DNA of 64,000 bases from Scatophagus argus (GCF_020382885.2 NC_058498.1:24457001-24521000); one strand, 5' to 3'; positions 1 through 12,777 are shown, counted from the first letter of the stretch. Notes: generated by a model not told the origin, from the sequence alone. Numbers and translations: made by a program.

Positions 1-2240
1 TGGAAAAATGTGTACAAAGAGAGGGATGGGGCAGAGGCTCTAAGAAATGTTATCTAGCTGTTCAGGAATGTTTTAACAGGGTTATGCAAGCAGAACTGGG
101 CACCTAAGCACAGAGGATGCTCTGTATTGTTGTAACATCAAAGTAGAAAAGAGTGCAGACAGAGTGATGTATGACCACTTCAAGACTCGACAGCAACAAT
201 CTGTTTTTAGAAACTGTCTAAAGACTGAGGAGGCAGAGGGTAAGTGCAGGAAGCACTCATATAAGCAGACGTCAGGTCGCGTTACATAGGCAATACACAC
301 ACTAATGGAAGCAGTGGGATGCCTGCTTTGGAAGATTAAGTTTAGAGACTAGAATTAGCTAGGTTTCTTTAGATGTTTTGGATAGCTACAATTAGCTGCA
401 AGCTAGTTAGCTGTCATTTGTTTCTATGTTGGGCAGCTATTCCTGTTCAGTCTGACCACAATTATGGTCCAATGAGGACGGCTGTAAACCATGAAAAGCC
501 TCTTGAAGGGCCAAGACATTCCTCAGTTTGACAAAGGGAGTTCCTATTTACCCAACAGCATGAGAACATTCAAAGAGTGACTGCATCTGAAAGATGTGCA
601 AAGGTATATTCAAACCAAACATACGGTGATGCTCTGGGAGAGTTCAGACTGACATTAGCACCGTGCACACAACCAGCCCAGTATTCCCAACCTTGTAACA
701 TTATATTTCAATGCAAGAAGTAATTTGCCCTTCTTCTAGTGAAGCTGTTAGTAAAGATGTAGCCACTTGAGCATTCAGTTCAACAAACTTCCAGCACGGA
801 CAAAGGATAAGATGTCATTGTTCTGGTATGGGTGATACATATTGATTAGAGTGCAAACAGCAAACTCTCCCTGACAACAGCTCCTCCTGTGGGGATCTGA
901 AGGGGTTCCCAGGCCAGATGTCATATGTAACCACTCCAGCAGTTTTCCGGTCTACCCCAGGTTCTCCTCTCAGTTGAACATGTCCAATGGAAGATGTACT
1001 GGAGACATCCTAATCAGATGCTGAAATCACCTCAGCTGGCTCATTTCAGTGAGCTGTCCCCTCACCGTATCTCTAAGGCTGAGCCTTACAAGGGAAACTC
1101 ATTTTGGACACCTGAGTCAGAGAATCAGAGTCAGAATCAGAAATCTGTGATCTGTGATCTGTGATCTCATCCTTTCGGTCACTGCCTATTGAGTTCAACA
1201 AATGAGGGTTAGAACATATATCAATTGGCAAATTGGAAAGCTTTGGCTTTCGACTCAGTTGTCCATCTCACTCTCCAATTTGCCCTCACTCAAACCCTGT
1301 GATAGTAGCAAACTGCCCCTGCGCATGATGCTCAAATTGATGAAGCCAACAGAACCACATCATCTGCAAAAAGCAGATCTAATTCATACTATGTGGACTC
1401 TGGGATTGGGGCAAAATAGTATTGTTCAGTTCTCTCAGAATGGACAGGAGAGCTATAGCGAGCAGAAAAAGATAATGTGAAATTACGTGCATAGCTCGTA
1501 ATTTGGAAGTGTCCTTTATCTGATGATTATATGGGGGAATGACCTCACTCCATGATGTGAATTCCATTTAAAATTTAGAGATTTAATTAATTCAAAAACA
1601 GCTCCATCAAATATCTTTTCTCTCAGCACCAGCTCTGACTGACTCACATGTGATTTTGTCTGCACTCACACACACACACGCACACCTTAGCTGTCACCTT
1701 CATCCATCTGCTCTAAATATAAATGGATTAAGCAGCAGGCTTTCACACACTGTCACTGCTGCTCCTGGCTTTCACAGTCAGATTGAGCTCAACAATTAGG
1801 AATTAACCTCATCAAAAACAGAGCGTGATTTATGGCAAAAGACTAAAACCATCTTAGATTAGATACAGTTTCTCGCTTATATTCAACTGATAATTATGTT
1901 AGATAAAACATTAATTAAAAACAATGAACAAATGAACCCAAATGAACCCGATGAACCCAAACAAGTGAGGCTGTCCTTGTTTGTTACACAATCAATTATA
2001 TAATTATAGTACATAATACATATTATATATTAATTGTGGCTTATCATTAGAGAAGATATGAGTTTAAGTCCCTATCTCCAGTCTTTTAAGAATATAAGAA
2101 GCTGAGAAGTCGTGTTCGGACTGAACTGATTTGGCTTGTTTGTTTTTAAGTTTTAACATTATGGTGACATGATTCAGACCATTTACCATTTGAACTGGCA
2201 AGCTCTAGGTTCGACTCTTGGTTAATAGCAAATATCTGCA
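1..2240. other. Intergenic or intronic sequence, no gene seen
   Basis: No convincing coding exon. Small features: a short CA run near 1668-1684 and three tandem ATCTGTG units near 1143-1167. Confidence 0.6.
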
Positions 2241-3019
2241 AATAATAATAATAATAATAATAAAAACATGCAATCAGAATGTTTTTTTTCCCAACACCAC
2301 TGACAGATGGTTGACATCAGTAACTTGTTGAGCCACAGCGACAAATAGTGTTTCTCAGGTATTTCCAGGCACCAACTGGAAGCAGTTGTGACTCGTTTGC
2401 GTTGTCTTCTGTGCTTCTTGTTAGAATTTCTTTACTTGGTAGTGTTTTCTACATTCGGTTGTTTACTGCCTTTTCAGTGTCTTGCTTATATGTCGTCTTC
2501 TTGCATGTACAATGTACAAGTTAGAAAAGTACAGACACTGCTGTGTATGTAGTATCTCAGAACTCAAGAGAAACTCTGTTTTTGTTTTTTTTTTCTTTTC
2601 TTTTTTCTTTTTCTCCTCTCTCTCGGTTTTGTGCTTTGACAGAGTCATAAAGCTCTGAGAAATGCCTCAAACCATACTGCGTATTGGTAGCATGGAGCCT
2701 GTTATTTGTAGTTACACTTTGTTTGCTGAAATGCTAGATTGAAACACTTGTCTTAGTGACTGCATACTGAGCTTATTACCATCATTTCAGAAACATCACT
2801 ATTTAATGGCTACAAAAACCCCTAAACACATTCCAGAGAATGATTCAACACAGAAATGCTACTTTACATAACAGCAATAAAGTATGAGCTTTGTGCTACT
2901 ATGCTTCGAAAAGACTCCTTAAGGATCCTTAAAGTTTAAAGGAACCATCAGAAAAAGTTGAAGAAAAACTTTAAGACACAAGTATGTCACCTTCTACACT
3001 AACATTCCATCATCAGTCA
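2241..3019. other. AT-rich non-coding sequence
   Basis: Contains an (AAT)n run at about 2241-2263 and a T/C-rich run near 2580-2625 that produces a Lys/Glu-rich pseudo-ORF on the minus strand. Nothing else is supported. Confidence 0.6.
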
Positions 3020-3138
3020 TTTAAAAGTTAAAGGAAATACTTTGCAAACCGAATCACCTAGCCAGCAGATGGAAAAGACTGGTAAAATGGAAAAAGGATT
3101 ACACCAGGCAGGCAGAAAGAAGCATGGCTGGCAACAGA

Positions 3139-3331
3139 TGTGTGTGTGTGTGTGTGTGTGTGAGCGTGTGTTTGTGTTCCTCCCAGACAGTCTGCTGTGG
3201 TGTCTAAACACAGCCCAAGACAACAAGACATTGTGCATATTATACAGCACACACTCATTTACGACACTGCACATCTACTGCTATAACTTCTTAGTTGATT
3301 GGGGTGAGAGAGAGAGAGAGAGAGAGAGAGA
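3139..3331. repeat. (TG)12 and (GA)n microsatellites
   Basis: TG repeats at 3139-3162 and GA repeats at 3306-3331. They create spurious Cys/Val and Arg/Glu ORFs. Confidence 0.95.
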
Positions 3332-3417
3332 CTAAATGAATAAACAGGCAAAGTGTGAAGTGACAAAGTAAGAAATCACTGCAGGTTCTACAGTGTTAAA
3401 GTGTGAACGTTACCTAT

Positions 3418-3610
3418 AACATGTCTGACACTCTTCATCTTCACACCTTCCTTCACCGAACACGTTCACGGGCATAAATGTGAATCCTCTCAGAAAAACA
3501 GTAATTCCACAGGACAACACAACATCCAGCAGCAACCCCGATTTGTCAACAACAGCTGTTTCTTCATCACCATCATGGTCCCCATCATCAACTGTTCCAG
3601 ACGTCCAGGC
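3418..3610 (-). other. Weak candidate exon ending at a GTAACG donor
   Basis: On the minus strand an acidic open frame (GTVDDGDHDGDEETAVVDK, later FMPVNVFGEGRCEDEECQ) ends at an AG|GTAACG donor-like site. The upstream side is GA-rich and offers no good acceptor. It may be coding or chance; no family is recognised. Confidence 0.18.
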
Positions 3611-3654
3611 AAACAAATCTCAAGCTCTGTCTCTCTCTCTCTCTTTTCTCCAGT

Positions 3655-3925
3655 TTCACACACACACACAGCCGGAGCAGAACTACGTGTGTGTGTGTGT
3701 GTGTGTGAGAGTGTGTGTGTGTGTGTGGTTGTTACATGCATCTGTGGTCAGTTTTTCCAGCTCCAGCTGTAGTGAAATGCTGAGCAGCAAACGGCCCATC
3801 AGAAGTGAGGGAGAGGGAGGGCAGAGAGAGAAAAGAAAGCAGTCAGTGTGTGTGTGTGTGTGAGAGAGAGCGAGAGGGAGAGAGAGAGAGTCAGACAGAG
3901 GCAGAGACAGAGAGAGAGAGCTTAT
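3655..3925. repeat. Compound CA/GT/GA microsatellite cluster
   Basis: CA at about 3657-3670, interrupted GT at 3687-3728, GT then GA at 3846-3925. Several long ORFs on both strands here are repeat artefacts. Confidence 0.95.
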
Positions 3926-4986
3926 GCACGGATCCAATTGTGTGTATCATTTTTGCATTCTGGGTGTTACGATCGGCATAGTATCTGAACGCTGACTCAG
4001 AAATCTGGATCACTTCCTACCAGGGCAGCCTCGCCCCCTCAGAGCTGACAGCAACAAAGAAGTACACAGTCATTTCAGCAGTACCAGATGGGCTTTTCCA
4101 AAAACCCAGGAAAAGAATGTTTGAAAACCGGGACTTACAACTGAGAGCTAAATGGCTGGTTTACAAGGCGGTCTGGAGTAGAGACCCGGACCACCTACAC
4201 CACACACATCAGCTTTGAAGTTCTACCACCAGATAGGTCAAACCCACAAACAAGTTCATGTCTTCCAAAAAAAGATGCTCTACTACCTACTAAATGACCA
4301 GAGGGCTTCCAGAACTCAGATGAACAAGATGTACATCAAAACCAATCCTCAATCCCGAGTTCCACACCGACACCACAAACTGGGAGGACGTTGCTACCCA
4401 TTTTAAAGTGAATGGAAATACTTTATAAACTAAATCATCTTACCAACACAATGTAATGGAAAGTCTTAATAATTTACTTAACAACTGCTTACTTTAGTTT
4501 CCTTATAACTCAGACAGGCAGGCTTACCTGCTGCTGAATGGGGCTGGGTTCAGTGTCAGATGTTTTATACCATCTACCATTATACCATCTGAGTGGTTTA
4601 ACTGTTGAATTTGGGCAAGATAAACGTTTTATGAACAACACAATCAGCAGTTTTCAACCCATTTCAGTGAGTTATTTCTATATTCACGGCTTTATGATCT
4701 TCATGCAATACGATTCAATTTGTCTCAGTTGCTTATAATTCTTGCTAGATGCTCACAAGTGGAGTTTTGTATCAATGTCAGGCCTACTCAATTATGTGTG
4801 TGGAGGAAAATAACTAATTGTCATAAGGAACTGTAAAGTGTTTATCTAGCATAAATTTGGCTTATTTTAACAGTTCTGAAGGCCGACTGCAGTGTCTCAC
4901 TATGTGATTTGTATTTGTATTTATATAATTATGAGTATATACAGATATAGGACTTGATTTTGACCTGATTTTTCAGTATTTTAAAA
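3926..4986. other. Unassigned non-coding sequence
   Basis: The 4,010-4,405 stretch has higher complexity and could be an old processed sequence or repeat, but no frame is convincing. A donor-like CAG|GTAAGC on the minus strand at about 4522-4530 has no matching exon. Confidence 0.5.
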
Positions 4987-5584
4987 TGTGTGAACTGTGT
5001 TCTTGTCATGATCTGCTGTCTATAAGTCACTGTTTTTTCTGTTTTCCCCTGAACGCTTCATCCTTCAGCCCATTATCACCTCAATCAGCCTCACTGCTCT
5101 CACCTGTTCTCCACACAGGTTACAAAGGCAACCCCTGCCCATCTCTCATTGCCAGATTGTTCCTCTGCTCTGCATGACTCTCCAGCTCTGTTTTCCAGTT
5201 TGTCTTGCCAGTTGATGACCCTGCCTGCTTCTGTTTTTGCCTCCTGCCTTCTCGTTGGGTAAAGTAGACTCTGATTTTTTCCCTTCATTTATTGAAGTTT
5301 TTTGCTGTGACTTAATTTTTTGCTGAAGAGGTTTTTGTTATTGGACTTTTTGTGGAGGTTTTTAGAAAGAAGGATTTTTTCATTGTGGTTAAAGTTTTGC
5401 TGAAAAGGATTTTTGTTATTTAACCTTTCAGTGGAGTCCTTTGACCAGCCCCGCTCCCTGGTGGATGTTACTGCCTCAGCAAAGCCTCCTTTATGTAATT
5501 AATAAAGTTTTTTTGCTCCTTACTGACTTTGTCCTGTGTGTTGCATTTGGGTCCATATACCCCCTGGTTTCAGTTCTGACCACA
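4987..5584 (+). mobile_element. Candidate solo LTR of a Ty3/gypsy-like retroelement
   Basis: A 0.6-kb unit begins TGTGAACTGT and ends in GACCACA. It contains a TATAAG box (about 5022) and an AATAAAG signal (about 5498). It ends with a GCATTTGGGTCC segment familiar from fish retroelement termini. No internal gag-pol and no second LTR are seen, and a target duplication was not identified. Confidence 0.35.
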
Positions 5585-5924
5585 ATGAAAAGAAAATCAT
5601 GGCTAAAATTACAGGTAGGTAGGCAGAAAAAGCCCTTTTCACATTGTAAATAAGCTTCTCAATGTTTGATGTACACAACTACTAAAGAAGGAAAATAAGC
5701 TCACTCCATGCTATGATGTTAATAAACACTCCACATTTGAGCTTGTAACAGTGGTTAGCTATAGCCTAATGACTGAGATTCTGGTAACTAATGAAAAATG
5801 GTTTTGTGTACTCCACATTGATCATAAACCCTGGACTTATCGCAATCATTGTAACTGAGAAAGATGTGGCTCCCTTATAAAATGAAAACAGCAGCTTCCT
5901 CACTTAATTGTATTTCTTTACAGG

Positions 5925-6780
5925 TATCCTCAACCTTGTCAATATGCAAAGCAGTGTTTACCTATATATATTTTTGTATGACTTTGGCAGTCCTGTCTCC
6001 TGAAGTTTAGGAGTTTGATGGCTTGGGGAAAGAAACTGTTTTGGAGTCTGGTGGTGGTAGGCTGAATGCGGTACCTCGCTGAAGATGGCAAGAGGGTGAA
6101 GAGTGTGTGTGAGGGATGAGTGGTGTTATCTACCATGCTGACTGCTTTGCGGGTGCACTCTGGGGTGTAAATGTCTGTGATGGATGTGCCTTTCTCAGCT
6201 ATCTTAGGAAGCAGAGATGCTGTTTTGGTGATGGAGCTGGTGTTGAGGGACCCGGTGAGGTTTTCTGCCAGGCAGACACAGAGGTATTTGGTTCTCTTGA
6301 CGATCTCCATGGAGGATCCATTTATGATCAGGGGTGCGTGGTCTCCCCAATCCTTCGTATATTCAACAACCATCTCTTGTTGGCTCTGTATGCTGACTCA
6401 TCGTTATTGCAGATGAGACCCAACACAGTCGTGTCATCAGCAAACTTGATGATGTGGTTTGTACTGGGCACTGCTGCACAGTCGTGAGTCGGCACAGTGA
6501 ACAGCAGTGGACTGAGCACACAGCCCTGTGGGGCCTCAGTGCTCAGTGTGGTGGTGACAGAGATGCTGCTCCCGAACCAGACCGTCTGAGGTCTCCCGGT
6601 CAGGAAGTTCAGGATCCAGTTGCAGAGGGAGGTGTTCAGGCCCAGCAGGCTCAGATTGCCAATCACATGTGGGATGACTATTCAATGCTGAGCTGAATTC
6701 CATGAACAGCATACATACGTCCATGTGGATAAGGAGCAAGTGGAGGGTGGTGACAAGGTTCCATTTACAAGGTCTCTTAC
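5925..6780 (-). mobile_element. Degraded non-LTR retrotransposon, reverse transcriptase and 3' end
   Basis: Minus-strand frames give LINE reverse-transcriptase landmarks: [28 protein letters not shown] and the catalytic FADD (about 6436-6447). Post-RT sequence such as [18 protein letters not shown] and SFFPQAIKLLN follows. The frames shift several times, so the copy is dead. The best fit is the CR1/L2-like part of the Jockey superfamily. The 3' segment resembles the LINE tail in rfc4 intron at 33.4 kb. Confidence 0.85.
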
Positions 6781-7929
6781 AAGGTTCCAGTATGTTGATG
6801 CTCTCTCCGTTTATGTGCTCTTGTGTTTATCTGCTCTGCTCTTCTGATTGGACTTCGTAGAGTCCTCCAATCAAACTTTTAAGAATCAATTGATGCTCTT
6901 ATTAGCTTACCAATACAGTTTCATGGTTGAGTGTTTTAGTCACATATTCAAATAACTGGGAAACTGTTCAAATAACCTGTTAGGACATGCAATATTGTTT
7001 AGACATACATTTTTTTTCTGTGTGTGTGTGTACATAAGCTTATTGTTCAAAACAATACTGTAGGAAACACATGTTCTTCCCCCTCCCTGCTCTGTTCTTT
7101 CCACTGTTTTCCTGTCCCCATAGCACTGAATGAACAGTGCACACTCATAGAATTATATGTAAACACACATCCACAATACACACTTGCGCACACACATCCA
7201 TGACACACACACAAATACTTCTATGACCTACACAAAAAACAAACAAAAAAAACCCAAAACAAAACACTGGGCTGCAGCTACTTACATGCACATACAGCAG
7301 ACATACACTACTAAACTACACATGCATACATATACTACACACATGTGTGGACACATACACATTGTTTTCAGATTTTTGCTTGGAACTACCTCCGCTACTG
7401 TATTCCCATTTTCTCTTTTACTGCACAGAACATTTCAAAAATGAGAACTTTGAGCTACAGAAGTGAAAAAGTGTGATTAGTGGTCATGCATTAAAATCAC
7501 ATGGTTGCACAAGACACAGTATCTACTGATACAATCAGATGAAACTCTTGTTTATTGAGTGACATCAAATACTGCAGGTTGATACATTGTAAGTGTTGGT
7601 CCGCGACCGCACTGTGTTCATTATATTCATCTGCTGCTTTGCTTTGTAAAATACATTTTAAAGGAAACTGTGTGTATCCTTGCAACATTTTCTTTTTTTA
7701 TCTTTACTCTGCACAGAGTACATGGTTGGATGTTGAGTACAGAGACAGATTCCACCTGTTGTCAAATTTAGGCAAGGTTAATTAAGGCAGTGATGTAGGT
7801 TAAATGTTTGAACGGTCAGCATTAAATTAGTAATATTTAACAAAAGACACTTTATTTTCCTAAACTTATCTAAGTTGATATCCTGCCGAAACATGACCAA
7901 ACCTTGACCAGTGTTGTCACATTATTAAA
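6781..7929. other. Non-coding sequence, AC-rich in part
   Basis: About 7,140-7,360 is rich in ACACA-type imperfect repeats. No gene is seen. Confidence 0.6.
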
Positions 7930-7944
7930 ACATAAATGTTGTTC

Positions 7945-8026
7945 CATCCATCCATTTTCTATGCCGCTTATCTGTCAGGGTCGTGGGGGAGCTGGAGCCT
8001 ATCCCAGCTGACTACGGGCGAGAGGC
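7945..8026 (-). mobile_element. 5'-truncated SINE copy (82 bp) with 15-bp duplication
   Basis: Only the 3' tail region of the same SINE family is present, from the (TGGA)n tail to the GGGATAGGCT region. Flanks are the perfect direct repeat ACATAAATGTTGTTC (7930-7944 and 8027-8041). This is therefore an original truncated insertion, not later decay. Confidence 0.9.
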
Positions 8027-8150
8027 ACATAAATGTTGTTCTCAATGGTAATATTTTCCTGCTGATATCTTTATACTGTATTTCAAGAAAGAGAATAGTT
8101 GCCTGTAAAAAGATCCATGACAACTAAAAGCTATGAGTAGATGGAAAAAG

Positions 8151-8175
8151 GTGTGTGTGTGTGTGTGTGTGTGTG
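8151..8175. repeat. (GT)n microsatellite
   Basis: Uninterrupted GT run of 25 bp. Confidence 0.97.
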
Positions 8176-9148
8176 CATAATATATAGTGACTGTAGCTCA
8201 ATCCACCTTGCTGATTCTACTTACCAGCAGAACTCCCACACACTCACAATGGAGTCTGTGTTGAAGAGCTTACATAACAGAGGAGATTACACTGAACACT
8301 GGGACACTGAGTCTGAAGACTGATGCAGCAGTACAGCACAGGGCTGATCATCATTCTGTGGTACATTATATCGCATATTGTTAGCAGAGTACTGCTGTAC
8401 TTCTGTCTGTATCTGGACTTGCACGTTGTTTTCCTTAATCCATGTGCACCATCGCTTAGAGGTGCTTCTAGCGTAGTTAAAAGTTCCACAAAATGAACCG
8501 CCAAAGAGCACAGAGATTAGAGATGGACTCCACTGAGGTGTTTAACTTGGACCTGCATCTGGAGAAGGCATGCTTTGTTGCTATTGATGAACAAGATAGG
8601 CTTCGTCCACTTTGAGAGTTAAATGAATAAGAAAATGAAATGCTTTCTGATTCTGATTGTAAACCATGTTTTATTTTTTATTCTTTGCTTTTGGAACACA
8701 GACTGCGTAAAACATGGGTGTAATCTCAGTGACATCACCAGTAGGTTTCTGATGAATCATTGTAAAATAAATAGATAAATAAATAAAATCTTTAGGCTTG
8801 GTGCACTTTTTTCAGGCACAAGTCCGGTTTTTCATGCTTATTGCAAGTAGCTTGTAACTGTTATGAAAGATGCTACACAAATAAAAGAAAAGAAAAGAAT
8901 AAAGAAAATGGACAAAGAGGTGGGGCACACACTTCTTGGACAGTCTGTTAGTAGAACTAAGCTGTTTCACATACAGCCCTTCGCTCTCAGAACGAGTCTA
9001 CGAAAGTGTGAGAGTTATGTCGGTTCTCCAAAAACCCACGTGTACTGCTGATAGTCTGGTGGTGGAGTCGACATGTGACTAACGCACCCTGAGCCTGCAG
9101 GACCTGAACATCTCATGACCTGCCCCTGTGGGGACAGCAGCAGCTCAG

Positions 9149-9151
<3 letters not shown>

Positions 9152-9190
<39 letters not shown>
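9152..9190. repeat. (CA)n microsatellite, about 19 units
   Basis: Uninterrupted CA run, a likely polymorphic marker. Confidence 0.97.
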
Positions 9191-9191
<1 letters not shown>

Positions 9192-9477
9192 CAGGTAAAC
9201 ACACATTCACATACACACAGAGAGACATGTAAAGTATGTATATGTGCACAATTTTAGACAGTCAATGTCATTTTTCATTTCTGTGATGCTTTCAATGACC
9301 GCATCTTTTCAAATTTCATTTCAACAAACTCAGTTATCACCCAAACTCTGTGTAGTTACACTCCACTTTGCATGTTTACATACTGTTTAACAACACTATA
9401 CTAAGTTAAATTTAGTCCCCTGTGTAACTAAAAGTTAGTTTATTTGTTTCGAACTCATGTTATGTTACATGGGTTAC

Positions 9478-9527
9478 GTACATATGTGTCATACATACAT
9501 GTTATGAAATGTATGACACATATGTAC
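9478..9527. repeat. Perfect 19-bp inverted repeat with 12-nt loop
   Basis: The arms GTACATATGTGTCATACAT (9478-9496) and its reverse complement (9509-9527) flank a 12-nt loop. The AT-rich surroundings contain further ACATATGT copies, so it may be a decayed palindromic mini-transposon. Confidence 0.9.
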
Positions 9528-10081
9528 ATTATTTACATATGTGATTTCCTTAGTTTCTAATCAATCTGTGACTGTACAAACCACATTTGTCAAGATGTCA
9601 AACCTTACATATTACAGTAAGATACTGTAATTTTGTAAAGCTGAAAATTACAAAAACAAAGATCCTCAAACTATCTCAGCCACATTCTGACTGTGAGAAG
9701 ATTTTACATTTTCACAGTCACTACAGGACTCTGTCTTCCTCATTCCCCTCTCAAAGTCATGTGGTGGCATATAAATAGCATGCTACTTTCAAGAACATTT
9801 TGCATGTCATTTCACGCACTTTAAGCTTTTCACACCATTTAACGCCATCCGTATTTCATTTTAGACATGCAGGAAGGGACGAAGTCATGGTTTGTGTAAA
9901 ATAGCTTAACTCATGTTGAAAATGTTATGTTAGTTAACTTACAGACATAAGGTAAAATAGGTCAGCTTGACTTTTCACGTGGGACGCAACCTCATGTCTC
10001 TTGGATACACCGTCCACCACTGCAGTTTGAGTATGAGCAGTTTCTCAAATCAGCTTAACAGCAGAACACAGATGCTCTTTC

Positions 10082-10084
<3 letters not shown>

Positions 10085-10128
<44 letters not shown>

Positions 10129-10142
10129 ACATACACACACAC
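10085..10142. repeat. (CA)n microsatellite, about 28 units, interrupted
   Basis: The longest CA tract in the window, with single CTCA and CATA interruptions near its right end. Confidence 0.97.
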
Positions 10143-10194
10143 ATTGTGCAGACATTGTGCTTTTTTTGGGGAGTTGCTCCTCAAGGTTCAGGAG

Positions 10195-10226
10195 TGGGGA
10201 TGGGGATGGGGGTGGGGGTGGGGGGT
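10195..10226 (+). repeat. G-run tract with G-quadruplex potential
   Basis: Five runs of four to six Gs separated by T, AT or similar short spacers, so a stable quadruplex could form on the plus strand. Confidence 0.8.
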
Positions 10227-10310
10227 TTCCTGTTGCTTCTCAGGAAGAAGGCGTCAGCACGAGAGGACAATCAGAGGATGTCTAATGACAGGATCTGCTG
10301 ATAATAGGGT

Positions 10311-10319
<9 letters not shown>

Positions 10320-10341
<22 letters not shown>
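10320..10341. repeat. (CA)n microsatellite
   Basis: About 11 CA units after a TC-rich stretch. Confidence 0.95.
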
Positions 10342-11110
10342 TTATGCCAATGAATATCTTTATCACTTCATGAAATATACACTACTGACAAACATGAACA
10401 GGCCCGACCATGTCCCAACACCAAATACACGGGTTAACTTGCTATATATGCAAAGGAACCTCATTATCCTTCTGCTGCGTAAGAATGTGGACATGTGTGT
10501 GTTAATGTGCATGTAGCTGTCTTTGTTGTTGTCACCATATGTCTAAGCATGCTTGGTCTTGACCTTGATGGTTACAAGGACTTCCACAGAAAAGAACACA
10601 GTAGGAATTCAGGAGATTTTCTTATTATGAGAACATAGACCTAAGACACACACACACACACAACAACAACAAACAAATGTGTGTGTTTCCACCAACTGGT
10701 CTGGAGCGAATAAACTAGGCTTCACAAAGTTTTGTCAGAAGACAATGTGTTATGAGTTACGTTATGCTGCAAAAGAGTAGATGAGGTGGAGGTCGCAAAC
10801 AGAAACAAAGTTGTTTGCTGACCACTGATAAACTTCAGAGAAGACAAAAGAGATACAAAACCAACCTACTTATCCATCTCACGGGGAGGGAATGTGTGAA
10901 TTAATCTGGGAATTGGAATCTTATGGGATATAGGGGAAGACGCCGAAAGCGGACATGACTTCCTCTTCTTTTCTTGGAGCAGAAACAGCTGATCAGCCAT
11001 ATTTGGTCAGCTTATTTTAAAAAATTCTATCTGATATTAAACTCCTTCAAAACAGCTAAAATGGAGTCAAGCCATATTTTTTTTTAATTTACTTATTACT
11101 TAATCTATTT

Positions 11111-11131
11111 GTGTGTGTGTGTGTGTGTGTG
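11111..11131. repeat. (GT)n microsatellite
   Basis: About 10 GT units. Confidence 0.95.
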
Positions 11132-12777
11132 AAATTGAGTATTTCTACCAGCTGGATGATTGAGTCATACTTCATAGCAATGAAGGCATATGTTCACCCA
11201 GTGTAACAGTGTGGCTCATTGATGTGTTTTATAAACTTTGTGGGCAATGACAGTGTAGAATATCATCACATATCATCAGACATTATCATCAGACGTATTC
11301 TTTAACTTTGTTAAGAGGCATCTTATGCAAAAGAGATCTTGATTTCACTGGAACTTCCTAAATAAGTAAAATCTGTCAAAGTGACTCAATGTCGCCAAAA
11401 TGTGATGATGATTATTACTTACTATTTATTGTTTTATTCAATGACCATGTGTCATATCTGCACTTTATCATGTCAGAATAATGTGTTTCCTTGATCTGAT
11501 TGTTAGACGGCATATTCGCTTACCTGTTAGAAACTGATTATGCAACAAATATTATTTCCAGCCTTTCCTGAGAGGAAATTATTGATTGTTAATGGCAGAG
11601 CAGGGAGGTGCTCTCCATTCTGTCTAACATGAAAGAACTTTTTTCCCATGTTGACCAGTGTTCTCTTGTTCAGGGTCATGTCTCTGTTGACGTCTTCTTT
11701 CTGTTCACTGTGATTCTATTTTGAAGTTTCCACAATAAATTCTCTTATAATTCATCCTTTGAGGAATGTACCATTGTTTCTAACTTAATAACTTTACTCG
11801 CATAGTCATTTGGGGTAAGTCTGCTTCATGAACCCCCCCCCCACATATCCCTGAAAGACTGCCTCTTTTCCTCTTTGGTTTGATTCTGAAAGCAGGTAAC
11901 AGTCTCAAAAACACCAGAAGAGAGACAGAACCAACCTTAACTTGGATCAGATCATCCAGCTGGTGTAAGCATAACATAAACCCCACATATGAACAGTTTT
12001 TAAGAGTCATATGCTCATCCACTCTCCTGTCAGGTTTGTGGAAGCTGTTCTCTGGTTAGCATTTTTCAGACTGTTCTTGAGCTCTTCATCATGACATTAC
12101 GTGCCATCCCCAGTCCATTTCTACAAAGACGTCAGGATGCTTTCACTTGTTTCCAGAGGGGATTTTCTGCACCCGGAAACTTCAGGAGAATATTACAAAT
12201 ATTACATTGAGTAGCATATGACACGGACAGCAGATTTAAACATTGGGATTCAAACACTCAAGTCTCACAACATTCAAGTCCAAGTCAGTTCCCTGGTCCA
12301 ATGTTTAATGAGTTAAAGCTGGATTTGTAGTTGTGTGCTATCAACAGATGATGCTGAACTATATACCAATAGCTATTTTTAGCTAGAGAAGCCAAGCTGA
12401 ACTCTGCCAGCTTTCCAACTTGTATGCTAGAATACTACCTGGTCCCAGGTTTGCTTTGAGTTAATTAGTTTATGATCATTTGTGAAGGTATATGTGCCAT
12501 CTACTCTGGTCCAATTAAAACCGGGTCTCACCAACCATGTCAGAGCTTTCTTTTAACCAATAACCAATAACACTGCTGTTTTTAAAGCCAGGTTCATTTA
12601 TAGTTTCATTGGCCAAATATATACCGTTGCTTTCATGATTACACCACCTGTGCAAGGACATTAGTGATGCACCTGCAAAACTTGAATTGGGTGCCAAACA
12701 AAATAGGCTAGGTACTAAAACACTACACAAATGTGGAAGGGAAACATGAAATAAAGAATGGAGGGATGGGTACATAC

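Larger units (their letters stand above)
3020..4465. repeat. Diverged direct repeat pair (about 60 bp)
   Basis: A segment at about 3020-3077 (GGAAATACTTTGCAAACCGA) and one at 4402-4465 (GGAAATACTTTATAAACTAA) align over some 60 bp with several differences. They may be two old copies of one dispersed repeat. Between them are microsatellites and an unassigned stretch. Confidence 0.6.
8176..12770. other. Non-coding sequence with microsatellites
   Basis: Apart from the CA/GT tracts, G-run tract and 19-bp palindrome listed separately, I see no gene. A CTGATTCTGATT run near 8645-8658 may be a LINE tail remnant. Confidence 0.55.

Noticed and set aside
3042..3937. Several ORFs of 60-127 codons on both strands
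   Set aside because: They run through CA/GT/GA microsatellites and give Cys-Val, His-Thr or Arg-Glu repeats; no family resemblance.
6116..6487. 123-codon plus-strand ORF
   Set aside because: It is the antisense of the LINE reverse-transcriptase remnant.
9967..10353. 128-codon ORF with His-Thr repeats
   Set aside because: Produced by two CA microsatellites and a G-run; not a gene.
12515..12777. C-terminal part of the 138-codon minus-strand ORF
   Set aside because: It follows a GTATGT donor and loses protein-like character; treated as intron readthrough.
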